Of a stretch of DNA of 64,000 bases, positions 13,263-54,537 are shown piece after piece; the first letter of the stretch is position 1, and the number at the start of each line of letters is the position of its first letter. The position numbers and the translations under genes are program-made. The notes beneath the pieces were generated by a model that did no database searches, was not told the DNA's origin, and was given only the letters and a program-made list of their open reading frames with translations. Location of the stretch: assembly GCA_021613375.1 (NCBI GenBank), contig CM038722.1, forward strand, positions 20,942,107 through 21,006,106, given 5' to 3'. The DNA comes from Megaleporinus macrocephalus. Lineage: Eukaryota; Chordata; Actinopteri; Characiformes; Anostomidae.

Positions 13263-13727
13263 AAACGTGAAACTACTCACCTTCTCACTCTCACACACAC
13301 ACTGACTCTGACAGAGACACATTACAGTATATCATTAACGAGACAGCAAGTGCAAAAAGTGAGGAAGTAAACGAGAGAGAGAGAAAGAGAAAGAGAGAAG
13401 GAGGATGAGGAGACATCATTCAAGTGAATGATAGTAGACTATACATCACATTATGGATCTTCAAGTTGTCTAACAGCTTGATGAATAATGAATTAAAGGC
13501 TCAAAGCCATGCACGCCAAAACATAGTGCACACACACAGGCACAAAAAAAAAACAACAAAAAAAACAAAAACAAAAGCACAAGCGTACTACATGTCTGGG
13601 GTTGCAGTGGCGATATGTATCAGTTTCATTTCAGAAACCTTTTTTTCATTTGTTTATTCAGCAGCACACGGAAAACCTCATGCACTTTTTGTATGTTACT
13701 GTAAACAGCCGTGTTGAAAACACAGCA

Positions 13728-13733
13728 AATAAA
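13728..13733 (+). terminator. candidate proximal poly(A) signal of pknox1
   Basis: AATAAA about 470 bp after the stop, immediately followed by an A-run, so it could also be simple sequence. Confidence 0.35.
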
Positions 13734-15266
13734 AAAAAATAAAAAAAGAGAGAGAGAGAGAGAAGAAGAAGAAAACGTAGGTCAATGCTGGATGATTTGG
13801 CTTTACTTGTCCTCGTCTCCTTGAGTACCAAGACAATGAGATTATGTCTCTTGCATGCCTGTGTTTGCATCGTTTTCAGGCACCAGAGAAGAAGAGAACT
13901 ATTTTTATATTACACTGTCAAAACAAATTGGTGCCGGTTTTGTGAGTTTTTTTTTGGCTCAGTTTCGCTGCATTTTGGATAGTTTACGTTAGAGATGAGG
14001 AAAAAAAAACACTTTTTGATATGATGGCCCAGTTTTGGGGAATTTTGATAATGCTTCATAACTGAAATACTCTGAAAGTGGTTTTGCAATAGTAATAAGC
14101 TCTGAAGCAGCGGGAAAAAAAAAACAAGGCCTTACATGTTTCATGTCTCATATCATGACATGAGACTGGCCTCATTTCTGCTTTAAAGGTCCAACAGCAG
14201 GTCCTCTTCAGTCACAATCACCATGGAAACCACCACACATAAAAAGGTTAAAGATTAAATCATATATGTTCAGTATTTATTACATGAGAAGGGACACTTA
14301 ATACGTTTTGATGACAAAACCATAGTCATGATGTGGATATCCATCACAGTGTCTCCCATTATTCCCATTACTGCACTGGAAACCTGGTACACTCAGCCAT
14401 AGATACTAGCTTCCCTTTGCAGGCGATCTCTGGACTTTGTTAAAAGGTCACTAGCCATCACAGTCAAGCCGAGACATTTAGTGCTTCGAGTATGTAAAGA
14501 TTTTTGCATGGGTTTGTACTTTATTGCTGTAAAGTAAACATAAACACTATTATTTACAAGCATCATATACTTTACAGTAGAACACAAGTAGGCCTACAGA
14601 CAGTGTGAGACGTTGCACAATGTAAACCGTTGAGAAAAATGTACAGTCGGCCAGTTTCCACTCTTCGAAGCTCACTCCTGGTATGTACCATTTCACGTTC
14701 AGTAAAACTGTAGCCGATGTTTATTTTGTTTTGTTTTATTTTCTCTTTTCCGGACTGTGTTTTTGCCAAATACGAACATTTCTTTGCATTTCGAGATCTG
14801 TCCATTTTTGAAGTACGTCGTTTCACAAACTGGACGAGTTGCTTTCTGTTCAGTTTGTCGTTTTCAAGTGAGGAGCTTCAGCTTTCTTATCAAACTGGGT
14901 TTTTATTTTCAGCCGTCGTCTTGTGATGCAGTGGACGAGGTCAGATGATGGCGAGCATGACCTCAGTTAGCTTTGCATGGTGGCTTTCCACATGCTGCAT
15001 GTATCCCTTTGAGCTTTAAAGGAGTACTTCACCCCAACGTACTAATGGATGCTAACGTGTCGTAGCTAACGATGAATGAAATAATTCATTGGTCAGATTC
15101 AGTTGGCATAATGCTAACTTGCACATACTAGCTTTCCTTCGTCATTAGAAACTCTTTGGGTGAAATATTCTTTTAAACTATTCACGTTTTTTCTTTTCTT
15201 TTTTTTTTTTAGGATACTCTTGCTGCTTTTCACACACACGCTCATGTTTGCCTTTATCTGTTTTGT

Positions 15267-15272
15267 AATAAA
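15267..15272 (+). terminator. candidate distal poly(A) signal of pknox1
   Basis: AATAAA within TTGTAATAAACTC, followed at 15290-15330 by T/GT-rich sequence of the kind seen downstream of cleavage sites. Confidence 0.45.
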
Positions 15273-15295
15273 CTCAATTAAGTACAGTGGTTTTG

Positions 15296-16690
15296 CTTTT
15301 GGGGTTTATTCATGTGTGTGTAGCAATAGAGGACTTGGATGTTGGTTGAACTACTGAAAGAATACTGTATTACATAATTATCTGCTCATAAAAGTACTCT
15401 TTAAATGCTCTTCGAACATAAACACATAAAAATAATACATATTAAATGGGGATTACATCTGGATCATTCCATGGAGTGAATTCCATATAAGCATATATAT
15501 GTATTCTAATCTCTCAGTAGGTATTTTGCCTTAACGCCCTTAATTTACCTCACTGCTGTATGTTTTTTTTTAAATAACAAAACTATTATAAAACAGTGAG
15601 TGCATGTTAGTAATATTCAAAATATAATCAGATTTTTATAGATAATTGGTTATTTGATTTGATTCAGATTTATTAGATCTGAACAAGGTCTAGAAATACA
15701 ATAGAGAGCTGAATATGAGCTCAGTACTCCTGTAGATCCTTACTCAGATTTCTTTCTATGTTCTCTCTTTGTTCATGTGTGTTAACACATTACAAGGTAG
15801 AGCATGATACTTGAAATCAGCAAACCAAATCTCTGAACAAAAACTTTTTAGAGCGTTGCTGAAGCCCAACTACATACCTGAAACGAAGAATGTTAATATT
15901 CTTCATTTACTAGATGATGTTAGTGCATATTTTCCACGACAGTCTTACCTTTACATCTCACTGTCCTCTGTGAGTTTTTCGCCTGGTTGCAGTGCAGAAC
16001 TCTAATTTACCTCCTGACTTGTGGACCCAGAGTTTCTCAATTTTTGATTACCAAGTGCTGGTTAACATGGAGAACGGATTCCTGACTGACTTACAGCAAT
16101 TATCATGCAGTTAAGTGGATGTGCACTCTGTGTTTGAATCCATATTGATAACCATTTTAAGTGAGGTAGCTCCTAGAGCAGTGGTCTCCCACCATACTTT
16201 ATACGACAGAGCCAGGTTCCAACCACAATTTGATACCTTATCCCTGATTGGCTAAACCAGATGTATTAAATTTAAAAAAAAGGGGCCAAGCAGCTTATTT
16301 GACACAAGCTGGAACTAAACTACAGGAAAGTAGCTTTTCAGGATTGGGGTTGGACACCACTTGCATTAAACACGTTTAAATGAATGGTACCTGTCACCAC
16401 CACTGTGAAGAACTTTCTCTAGAACAGAGCATCTCACATCAAACCACTCTGAAATATATTGCCTACAACTTAAACATCAAGTTATGCAGACTTGTTTTGT
16501 TAGAAATACTGTTTATAACTGTCTAGTATCATGTTGTCAAGGAAGTGTAGTTCTGAAGTACTTGTACTTACTTCCAACCAATGAAGGAGAGCTCACTGCA
16601 GCTGATATTTAACCTATAAATACAGTTTCTTAAATTGATTAACCTTTCCCTAATGGACTATAGACAGCCATGGTATGTTAGACATCTATG
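15296..16690. other. intergenic spacer between convergent pknox1 and tmprss3
   Basis: No coding signal. About 16180-16340 holds a degenerate copy of a fish repeat (words CCTGATTGGCTAAACCAG, GGAACTAAACTACAGGAAAG, GGGTTGGACACC). Confidence 0.6.
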
Positions 16691-16713
16691 TTTACTAAAA
16701 TTGTCATGTGTCC

Positions 16714-16719
16714 TTTATT
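16714..16719 (-). terminator. candidate tmprss3 poly(A) signal
   Basis: AATAAA on the minus strand, about 295 bp beyond the proposed stop at 17012. Confidence 0.5.
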
Positions 16720-17011
16720 GTTGAAGTGCCACATCGAAGGTGTGTAAATCAATACATATGAAACAGACATAAATATATATATATACTGTATATATGCAAA
16801 TAAATAAATAGATGAAAGTACACTATTAGTTTCTCAAACGTAATTCAGTAGCTTAAAGATCATGCTGTGCTTTAGGTGACTCAGTTGACAGTCATTCATA
16901 TACAGAAGTGTGATGTGCTGTGTGGTGTTCTGTTAAGCGAGGATTAACAAGTGAATTTCATCCACAGAGTGGCAGGATCCCACCGTTAGTTCAGCCAGCC
17001 ATAAATGATAC

Positions 17012-45907
<28,896 letters not shown>

Positions 45908-46361
45908 CACTTCCCTCTCATCCTTTCATCTCTGCCCCTCAGTCGGAGAAACTGTCCATGGAGAGGCCACTCGATGACACCACAAAAAATCCACAGTGAC
46001 ACCCCTGTGACTCCAGCGAGCTCAGAAAGAAAAGGTGGATGGAAATCTGATGGACAAGCCAGAGAAGCAGCCTGACTGACTGACACAAATCAGACAATCA
46101 ACCACTCAAAGACTGGCTGATTCAAACAGTCTTCAATCAACAGATCGAGCTACGCTAAGGCTGATTAATTTGATGTAGATCTATCTAGTCTGCGTTTCCA
46201 AGACTGCTGGGAGACACAAAAACGGTTATAAACACCTGAACTAAAGGTTTACTAATTTATATTCTATTTAAGTTTTAAAGTTACATTTAAAGTAAGGATT
46301 AAATAGCCAATTGTCTGTTATCTTTCTAAACGACTCAGTGACTCAACTTATTCTCTCTTTC

Positions 46362-46365
<4 letters not shown>

Positions 46366-46411
<46 letters not shown>

Positions 46412-46420
46412 GTCTCTCTC
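46366..46420. repeat. (CT)n microsatellite
   Basis: About 20 CT units and CTGT variants, about 460 bp upstream of the tmprss3 start. Confidence 0.95.
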
Positions 46421-46433
46421 TGACACAATAAGA

Positions 46434-46447
46434 CACCTGATCAGGTG
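46434..46447. promoter_or_regulatory. 14-bp perfect palindrome with two E-boxes
   Basis: CACCTGATCAGGTG, two inverted CACCTG E-boxes sharing a GATC centre, about 530 bp upstream of the tmprss3 ATG. E-boxes of this type bind bHLH or SNAI/ZEB factors; function here is inferred only from sequence and place. Confidence 0.35.
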
Positions 46448-46879
46448 AGTATTCTGTCATGCCGGCTACAGCTGTGGATCAGATCTCCTGCAGTTTGTCT
46501 CCTTCAGTACTAACGTTACAGCAGAGCCATCACAGAGGGAGGGGGGACACCAGCCTACTGCCAGGGAAAGAGGTCAAGCATGAAAAGGTCAGCACATGCA
46601 GTCACAGGTTACAGCTTACAGCATGTTGATCTATTTTCTTGATACTTTTGTAATTTTGTAATTTTGTAATTTTTTGTAAAAGTTACTGGAAAACAAATTT
46701 GTGTTGATGTAGAACATTTTATCCATGTGGAAATAAAATACACATTTAAATCAAGTTCTTTCCATACATCACCTTTCCAAATGTATTCTTCAGCCTTATT
46801 TTATTTGTAATAGACTATGATGACCACTGAAAGTTGAGATCTAATCTCGTTAATAGTAATATAAAGTTATGCCCATATA

Positions 46880-47384
46880 CACTACCGCTCAGAAGTTTGG
46901 GATCACAGTGAAATGTTCTTGTTTTTAATGGAGTATCTTCTTCCTTAACACAACAATGAACTGACGGGTCTCTAAAGAAAGTTGTTTCTTTCTGGTCATT
47001 TTGATTCTGTCAGCAAGCCATCAACTGCTGATCTTCAGATACTAAACTAACCTAGAATGTTGTTCCCTTTTATTCTCACTTATTAGTAGAATGTTTTTCA
47101 ATTGAGCAAGAGTGTCCTAACAACCAGTTAGTCCAATAACATACTTAACTTGGATTAGTGGCTGTACCAGGAGATTTAGACAGAGGACTGAGAATTACTG
47201 ATAATAGGACTATATGTAAAATAAGCCTCTATACAAAAATAGACTTTAATACAAACATTTTTATTCTTTAAAAATCATCTGATACACTTAAATTAATTGT
47301 GAAATGGACAGTATTGTTTGTGAATTGCATGAAAATTGCATGAAATGAAATTCTAAAGAGATCCTAAACTGCTGAGCGGTAGTG
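46880..47384. mobile_element. 505-bp MITE with terminal inverted repeats, complete copy
   Basis: Left end CACTACCGCTCAGAAGTTTG; right end reversed CACTACCGCTCAGCAGTTTA. Both flanks are CATATA, so a 6-bp (or TA-type) target duplication is possible. No coding content. A second copy starts at 63537. Confidence 0.8.
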
Positions 47385-47699
47385 CATATATTTGGATGTT
47401 GTAAAACATATTGTTTTTTTAGCCAACAGGAGTTATTAGTTGGAGCTGAATGATGATATGAGTTCAAAACATAGACCTTCAGCTTTAATTTGAGTGTATT
47501 TACATTTAAATGACGTAAACTGTGTAGAAGTTACAACACGTCTACAATGTAGGGGCTCAAAATCCACTGGGCAGATGAATGCTCAGCTGTTCTATGGCCA
47601 GGCGTGATTTCGTAGATTTCATTTGAATTGTGGCCTTTGCATTTAGAATCAGTGAGAGAGAGAGAGAGAGAGAGAGCAACAACATTAGATGTGTCCAAC

Positions 47700-48035
47700 C
47701 CACATTACATGTTGTATTTTTAAGTACAGCTCAAAAACAAGAAGGCCCAGAACACGATAGAAAAATAGCAGTGGATGACAGAATAAGCCCTTCGCAGTCA
47801 GTCGAATCAAAAACACCTCGCAGGGGGTCTGCCTATCTGTGTCTAAGTCAGCAACCAAGAGGAGACCTCACCAGAGCAAGTACAGAAGATAAACACATAT
47901 CTAAAAAGACTGTACAGCTCTGGGACAACATCTTATGGACAAATGAATCAACGATCATCAGTATGAAGGGGAGAGAAAAGCATGGAGAAGGAAAGGAACT
48001 GCTGGAGGTAGGGTTAATGTTTGAGCAGATAAATG
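47700..48035 (+). pseudogene. Tc1-like transposase relic
   Basis: The frame contains AQKQEGPEHDRKIAVDDR, KHISKKTVQLWDNILWTNES and IISMKGREKHGEG, matching Tc1-family transposases around their second catalytic region. A large part between is deleted and the C-terminal third is absent, so it is dead. Confidence 0.6.
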
Positions 48036-48239
48036 ATATCAGTGAAAATTATTTTTTAATGATAATATTGATGATAATAATAATAATAATTGTACACAAA
48101 TCTATCATATTCTATGTATTCCATATTCCTTTATTTTTTTACTTAAAATTAGGAAAAGATACAAATGTGCAAAGTTTCTCGAGGAAAGGGAATATAGGAC
48201 ATCTTAAAAACTCATTTGCAGTTGAACAGTAACTGTAAA

Positions 48240-50265
48240 TACAGGACCTCCTCAATGAGAGCTTTGGAAATGTTTAATCTAGCACACTGACACACACAAA
48301 ATTACAGTGTATTATTTATTCTTCATTTAATCTTAGTGAGTTTTCAATGAAAAACCAAACAAATTTAGCCCAGTACTGTATGTGTCCCATATTAGCAAAC
48401 AGCACATTGCCCTACATGACCTCAATCCAGCCTAGAGAATCTATATGAGGGATGATGACGTGTGCAAGTATTGTGTTACACATGCAGTGTGTCATTACAT
48501 GGAAGATAATTAGCGAGGTTACTGGAGAACCTGCACTCTCTGGAGCTGATTCTTACTCTCAGAACCAGAGCACTGTAACTATGGCTTTGCGAGCCATCAT
48601 CTAGCCCGTCAACAGTGGTCAGTGTTTGACTACAGAGCTCCACTTGGCTGGAGATTTTTGTGTAATGGAGCACTTTCTTTTTTTAAAAACACTCAGATCA
48701 CTGCTGCTGAGAACGGTCCATTACCTGAAACATGTCTGCAGTGATGGTCGACTGGGCACTGTTTGGAGCCCCTTTCACTGCAAGTAATACATCTGTAAAG
48801 TATCAACAAACACAATATTAAAATCAATTAATAAATGAAAATACGAAGTGAGGTTGGTTTCTTGGCACTGGCCCCTCTGGCCTGGTCTATAATCCATCCC
48901 TGAACAATGGTGGAGTGGTCAGAAACAGACCGGTAATGTATCAGGTAGAAGGGGGATTGCAACAAATGGGCTACAGTTAAACCATAGACCTATACTATAG
49001 ATAGACCTTGTCAAGTGACCAGATGGTGGAGGACAATGGGGACAATGTGTGTATACAGTGTTCTGTGAAAGTATCTAATCTTTTGGAAGGTTATAAACAT
49101 TCTTGGATTAAAAATTATATATCTTTTTTCAGTGGATGCTTTGTCAACTCATTTGCTGTAATTTCCAAAGGCTGCAAATACTAATATTTCTATTAAAACA
49201 ACTATTTTTATTACAACCCATTTAAAACTTTAATAATTCTCAAATACATCAAACTATTTGGCAAAAATGCAGGTCACTGGTGCAACTCCAGAACTCCAGA
49301 TAAATGGTGTGTTAACAGCGGTTTCATAAGATGTATGTTTTTTGCACAATGCTTGTAAAAGATGCCATTGAGTAGAAAAAAGTGTATTTACATCACCATT
49401 GTTGTATAAGGAGAGTTCAGTACTTGGAACTGACATACTATGAACCTCAAACACTGTTGTTCCTTCTCCAAACTACAAATCTTGAGTTTGTGAAAGAGGG
49501 CAGGAACATGAGGCATTTCTAAAATCCTAGACTGTTACGTAACAGTCTCAAGTCCCAAAATTACTCACCCCCAAAGGTACATATACCAGCTCAAGTTCCA
49601 GCTCAGTGGAAACAACAGAAACAGGACAACAGCAATGGCTATTTCCAGTCATGTATCAGCAGATCTTCATCTTTAAATGAGGCTGAAGTTGGTTTCCTGT
49701 TCAACAGCTCCTGACTTAATGTTCTGTTCTATCTTGAATTCCACAGCGCCGTTACTGGAACACAGTACTCAAAATAGAGTAAGTTTTTACAAGTTTTGGA
49801 GAATATTATTATTAGAAGAAACACAACCAATGCATGTTTATTATCTGTATTCAGACTGGCACACAGTATAGAAACCAGGAAACCACTTGTTTCTAAACAA
49901 GTTTAAAAGCCATAGCAGACTGATAAATCATAGCTGAGCTCTGTTTTGTGAGGTGATTGAAATGACCACCCTCCCTGGAAATGGACATGTTCTTTAGTGA
50001 TGAGCTCATCATCAGTGTTGTACTAAACTTGGCAATCTCAATGTTACAGATCATTAAGATAAAACCTCATAGGTAAGTTGCTGGGACATGGCAAACTGTT
50101 TACAGAGAATATTTATTCAATTATTTGTCATTTGTAATTTCCTGCTGTGGAGAGTTTAGCTAAAGTGAGAGAGTAAGTATTTGACAATACCTACAGTTGC
50201 ATGTAAACATTTAAATAACTTACATTCTTTGTTGATTTTCTGAAAGTAGGAGTTAGCTAATCCTC
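48240..50265. other. intergenic, no secure gene
   Basis: No exon of a recognised family. Two minus-strand segments (48725-48792 and 49566-49650) have exon-like borders and are discussed as a finding. Confidence 0.5.
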
Positions 50266-50269
50266 TAAA

Positions 50270-50760
50270 GCAGGGGTAGTTAATTAAAATGCAGTAAGGT
50301 CCAGTTAGAGTTACCTCAGGCCAAGGTCCCGACCCTCATAAATAAATGTTTTTTACTCACTTCAAATAAAAATTAAGAGCTACATTAAAAAAACAGAATG
50401 ATTTGGGAAAAAAGTGCATCTTAAAGTGCTTATTTATAGAAAAACTAAATTAAATGTGCGTCTTCTTGTTAACTCAGTTTCACATCTTGACCTGTTGGTT
50501 TGGAGCTGCCTGTTAGTACACAATTTCTGTTTATTTGCTGTTTATTGGTTTAACATATTGGGAAAGATATCTTAAAAATAAAATGTGCCATAGCTTTAAC
50601 ACAGGCCACATTTTAAGTTTTATTTCTTTGGGAAATTTGAGCAATTGTGCATTAAAATGTGCAAAATGTCTGTAGAGATTGTGTTCATTCACTTTTATTT
50701 AGAAAATCAACACAGTGTGATTTGATCAGGGGTGCCAAAACTTTTGCATACATTTGTATA
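50270..50760 (-). mobile_element. DNA-transposon-like fragment sharing ends with 24838
   Basis: Reversed, it opens ACAAATGTATGCAAAAGTTT then GGCACCCCTGATC and carries CTCTACAGAC, as at 24838 onward. Non-coding. Confidence 0.5.
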
Positions 50761-51219
50761 TCAGTGATCAACATTTAAACATACAGTTTGCCCATACATT
50801 TTGTGTTTCATTACAAATTTCGTTATGAATGCACAAAAGAAAAGGTTGAAAATAGCCTCAGAATATGTCTAGATACTTGGACTTACATTAAAAATAAAGC
50901 ATGGTTTTGCTCTGACTGTGGTAATATGTATTGTCATTACATTTAATTATTTGAGAGGATTTTAAATATTGTTCCACAAAAATTTGGGGCACTGTTTTAA
51001 CTGTTTAACTGTTTTGACTGAGGCAGACAATGAGAGCAACAAATATTTTTAATGAAATATTTAACAGAATATGTACATGTAGAATACTGCGAGGAACAGT
51101 GTGAACTAAAAACACATTAAAGCAGAGTCTGCATTATCAATAAGTAGTGTATTTATGTATTTATGTATTGTAATGCTATCATACTATACTGAATACATTT
51201 CAGACAGTCTTCAGCCACC

Positions 51220-51620
51220 AGTGCTTTTTCTCTGCCCGGCTCTGTAATGACTGCGCTTCACCAGCAGGTGTCACTGAACGCCGCTTCTCTCCACTGAAGG
51301 CTGTCGTGTCCTCCTCCGCCTCTCGGCTGTGTTCCGAAGTGTCACCGGTGAAGTGGCTTTGCTCGGCAGTGATGATTCACCGGCCTGTAAATGTGTGTGC
51401 GCGCTCTAATATGACGGAACTGACTTCTGTGTAGCTCTAATCCCCTTCTCTCCGCCTTCCCGCAGTCACGACCACGGAGATAAAGAGAGAGAGATCCATC
51501 ATGACTCAGCTGGCAAATCATCCACCAGCTGCAGTGTTTCAGAGCCCACTGATGGAGCGCGTTCACGAGCACTTTTTAAGAGCGAGCTTCAGGCTCAGTT
51601 TCGGAGGCGTGCACAACATT
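51220..51620. promoter_or_regulatory. CpG-rich segment, possible orphan CpG island
   Basis: Local GC and CpG content are clearly above the flanks (many CCGCC, GCGCGC, ACCGG words). The open frame at 51501 has no recognised domain. Could be a promoter or alternative first exon for pdxk. Confidence 0.35.
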
Positions 51621-51904
51621 GGTCCCTTCTCCAGCCAGATAGCCACCCATGGTGGTCCAGTAGGGCAGTCGTTTGGGATTCAGCCATAAGCAGTTCATTG
51701 CTGTTCCATGCTTACCATAGGGGGCACTGCTTGGATGTGGGATTAATCATAGCCTAAGTTTATTTATCTGTAGAGCCTTAATTTTTAGTCTTTAATTAGC
51801 ATAATAGTTCAATCAAACCATCAAGTTATAGCAAATGGCTTTACATTAGAACCTACATTCCAGTAGCAGTGGGCCACCTTAACGTTTAAGCTGCTTAGAT
51901 CATA

Positions 51905-52340
51905 AACTCCAAAGGGTTCTTTAGTACATATAGAACCATGAACCTTCTGTTACTAGTAATTACCATACTGTTCTCTAAGTTTACTGAAAATATGTTGGAT
52001 GTGGTTGTATAGAGCACCAAACGGGATTTTCTATTAATGCACACCTAAAATATGGCTCATCAATGAACAAAGCAAGTTGTTCTTTATAAACCAATGAACG
52101 CTCAAATAACCTGTTACATGATGAAAGGGTCCTTGCGTTGTGAGAATGTTCTTCGAAAGGATGGGAAAATGTGCTGTACATAGTTCTGTATAGCACCACA
52201 CAAGGTTCTTTTATTGTTACTAGCTTGCCATCGTAAGAACAGCAGAACCATTTTCAAAGTACAACACACACACTGCATCAATCTGAAGAACTATTTCAGA
52301 GCCATTTAAGCATGTAAATAACTCTTTGGTGTCATACCTA
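51905..52340. repeat. AGAACC-rich interspersed repeat, copy 2
   Basis: TACATATAGAACCATGAACC, CCTGTTACATGATGAAAGGG and TAGCACCACACAAGGTTC parallel copy 1 at 19150-19685. Confidence 0.6.
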
Positions 52341-52399
52341 TGCACCTGGGCTGACTAATCAGCTCATTAACAAACTCTTACAGAGTATTAAGATGGCAT

Positions 52400-53950
52400 A
52401 TTGAAGGCCTCCAGGGCCAGAGTTGAGAAACACTGTACTAGATGATAGGACAACTGGGATTGGGAACCAATATCTTGGACCAACTGTTCTGTATCCTAGT
52501 CCTTGAATGCTGCTTACCCTGCAAATTTTCAGAGCAGGAGTTTCCAATCTTATAGGCAGTGGGTTGGTTGAGTGTTTTGATTCCAACAAAGCAGATGCCC
52601 ACTTGATCAGCTGTTCAAGACCAGCACACTTTGCTGTAAGGTTGAGATGCCCCTGAAGGCTTTTATCAGGAGTGTTATATCTACATCTAAATTCTGCAAG
52701 GTGGAAGATCTTTGAGACCAGGATGGAACATCTCTAACAGAGAATAACTGATTGAACATATTCTTGAGTCGAGTGAAAATGTGCAGGCTTGCTGGTCATT
52801 CATGGATGGGATACCAGATTTTTTAGTTTCCCCTTCTCCCAACACACGTGGCGCATCTATGAATGAATGGCCAACCCATTCCTGTGCCGATCTGGGTGTA
52901 TAAGAGCAAGGAAAGCAATATAAGAAAGAGGGCAGTGGCACACCCTACTCCCTATGTAGTGCACTGCGTATATCGTAAAATCATGGCTTCCACATCCAAA
53001 TAGCACATTAAATGTCTATAAGATACATCTTGGGATTCAACTCTCATTGGGATTCATCTCCAATCCCGGTGCCCCACTTACCTTCACAGTTTCAGGTACT
53101 CTGTGCTTCATTACACCTGATTCAGTTCATAAAGATCTTGATAATTAGCTGTTTAGGTGTACTAGGAGTCAGGAGTCAGACAATAGTTTAACTGTGGTCT
53201 CCAAGACTAAAGATAGAAACCACTGGCCTTTGGTCTGGGGTCTATTTCTCATGGCAGTTTAATCAGATTTTTTTAGGCGGGGTCTTTATAGGAGACTTGA
53301 GCAGTAGTCATCTGGTACTATGATAACTCTTTCAGAGGTTAATGAACAGTATTAATTTTTTTGGCTGGATGGCGTTGTGATCTCTCTGCATTAGTCTCAG
53401 TATCATACATATCAGCACCGAGTTAATTTGTATTAAGTTGAATTTAAGGATAAAATAATAATAAATAATACAATACTACACAACCCACGATGCCTGTAAC
53501 GTTATGTGCACGTTTTGAGGACAGAGGAGAGCTATGACACATGTTGCTGGCACTGACTACGTCAAACACCACCCATTAATTTCTTTGCGTCAGCGCTCAC
53601 ACTGAAACCATAGAGCCGTTTCACAGCGCGACGTACAGCAGCCAGGACCCAACTTCCGCACTACATGTTGCGCCCATCTCGATTCTTTAGCGCTGGAGCT
53701 TGCGGCTGTGCAAACGCGCTTAGAAGTACCACACATTCAGCTCTGCTTCAGTCCAGAATATCTGTTTAAATATCTGTTTAATAGATGATTTGTCAGTACA
53801 TCGCGTCATCAGGAGTCCCACAAATACTGAGATCTATAAAAGTTCAATCGAACCTATATTGACATACTCAATTTTATTAACTCTAAGAAACATTCACAGG
53901 CTGTACACCAAAAATAATCAGTTTTAGGAGATGAAAAAGAAGGAAAAAAA
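52400..53950. other. intergenic, degenerate repeats, no gene
   Basis: 52400-52650 and 53040-53240 carry TCCAATCT, CACCTGATTCAG and GGTCTCCAAGAC-type words of a fish palindromic repeat. GC rises from about 53570 toward the pdxk promoter. Confidence 0.45.
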
Positions 53951-54430
53951 CACATGTGAAAGCGAACGGTCCGTCACTGTCATCGTGATGCTCGTGATGT
54001 CAGCGGGTTTAGGCGCCCGCCGAGAATGCCTGAGCAGTTGTTGCGGTCCAGGCTCTCCGCCTCGCCAATGACCGTCTCTCCATGTTGCACGTCCTTCAGT
54101 TCGGCGCGTGGCTCCTCAAACTGCCATCACGGATTCCGGTGTGGACGCAGCAGAGGGAACCGGCCGACTGCCCTCGAGCCGCGGGATCGCGCTGTTCTTC
54201 ACGCGCCGCCTGCGCGGACGGCACCGACAACTTCGTGCGCGAGATGGAGATGGAGTGCCGAGTGCTGTCCATCCAGAGTCACGTAGTGAGGGGCTACGTG
54301 GGCAACAAATCCGCCTCGTTCCCCCTGCAGGTAAAGCGTTCGGGGTTGCGATCGCATGTGCACGCGCTGTCAATATCGTTTGTGTTTTAAGGACGCGCGC
54401 GCGGACAGACAGAAAGACAGAAAGACAGGC
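53950..54430 (+). promoter_or_regulatory. CpG-rich pdxk promoter and first exon
   Basis: Dense CpG (GCGCCCGCCG, CGAGCCGCGGG, GCGCGCGCGG) around the pdxk start codon, as expected for a housekeeping gene. No clear TATA box. Confidence 0.6.
54244..54330 (+). CDS. pdxk: pdxk coding exon 1
   Basis: 29 codons from MEMECRV to SFPLQ, donor CAG|GTAAAG. The frame is open upstream to at least an ATG at 54082, which could add 54 residues. Confidence 0.93.
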
Positions 54431-54447
54431 AGACACGCTCGCCCGCT

Positions 54448-54537
<90 letters not shown>

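Larger units (their letters stand above)
13263..15295 (+). other. pknox1: pknox1 3' UTR (extent inferred)
   Basis: Follows the stop codon with no further exon-like sequence. Two AATAAA hexamers, at 13728 and 15267, offer a short (about 0.5 kb) and a long (about 2 kb) form. The region has A-rich runs (13545-13575) and GA repeats (13378-13400, 13747-13762). The true end cannot be fixed from sequence alone. Confidence 0.5.

Noticed and set aside
47630..48232. 200-codon open frame as an intact transposase
   Set aside because: Only two short blocks match Tc1 transposase; the DNA-binding region and last catalytic part are missing.
51501..51689. 62-codon open frame in CpG-rich DNA
   Set aside because: No recognised homology, no splice partners; kept only as part of a CpG-rich region.
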